A DNA stretch of 5,538 nt. Source: Gemmatimonadota bacterium. GTDB lineage: Bacteria > Gemmatimonadota > Gemmatimonadetes > Gemmatimonadales > Gemmatimonadaceae. A model generated the notes under the pieces. The model was not told the DNA's origin. It searched no databases and was given only the letters and a program-made list of their open reading frames with translations. The stretch spans positions 1-5,538 of the forward strand of contig PLMM01000146.1 of the NCBI GenBank assembly GCA_003142495.1. The letters run 5' to 3'. A program made the position numbers and the translations under genes. Positions 5,538 through 5,538 of this stretch are shown piece after piece (position 1 is the stretch's first letter; the number at the start of each line of letters is the position of its first letter).

Positions 5538-5538
5538 A

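Noticed and set aside
1..5538. CRISPR array, transposon ends, tRNA or rRNA genes.
   Set aside because: I saw no regularly spaced repeats, no transposase motifs or target-site duplications, and no tRNA-like or rRNA-like sequence on either strand.

Overview
This window is GC-rich bacterial DNA. It holds the end of one gene, then a two-gene plus-strand operon, then a two-gene minus-strand operon that converges on it. The best taxonomic clue is the minus-strand pair: a short PadR regulator next to a duplicated MacB/FtsX-type permease with no ATPase beside it. This combination is characteristic of Acidobacteriota and Gemmatimonadota. The high GC, strong G/C preference at third codon positions and GTG starts fit either phylum. 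I lean to Gemmatimonadota, but the sequence alone does not settle it.

Layout. Bases 1-275 encode the last 90 residues of an unrecognised protein. Bases 276-465 are non-coding and rich in dyad symmetry: a strong terminator hairpin (347-379) sits inside a wider 9-bp inverted repeat, and overlapping, mutually exclusive hairpins run up to a clear ribosome binding site. Bases 466-1305 encode a close relative of RsbQ, the alpha/beta hydrolase of the Bacillus energy-stress pathway, with its catalytic triad at the same residue numbers. Its stop overlaps by 4 bases (ATGA) the start of a soluble PAS-histidine kinase (1302-2447). A 22-base convergent gap with a weak hairpin follows. On the minus strand, a PadR repressor (5144-5479) is followed 4 bases later by the permease gene (5139 down to 2470). 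An in-frame TGA at 3471-3469 splits that gene into two parts. The PadR promoter lies at the right edge of the window and is overlaid by two dyads sharing one core sequence.

How the genes work together. In Bacillus subtilis, RsbQ acts with the PAS domain of the phosphatase RsbP, and this hydrolase-PAS pair is known to serve as a sensing module with different outputs. Here the output is a histidine kinase. The inferred circuit is that the hydrolase makes or delivers a small hydrophobic ligand, the PAS domain senses it, and the kinase signals to a response regulator outside the window. On the other strand, PadR probably represses itself and the permease. The permease is either a recently broken gene, is translated as two pieces, or carries a sequencing error at one base.

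The most interesting items are the hydrolase/PAS-kinase module, the lone stop codon in an otherwise intact permease, the double dyad at the PadR promoter and the alternative hairpins before the hydrolase gene.
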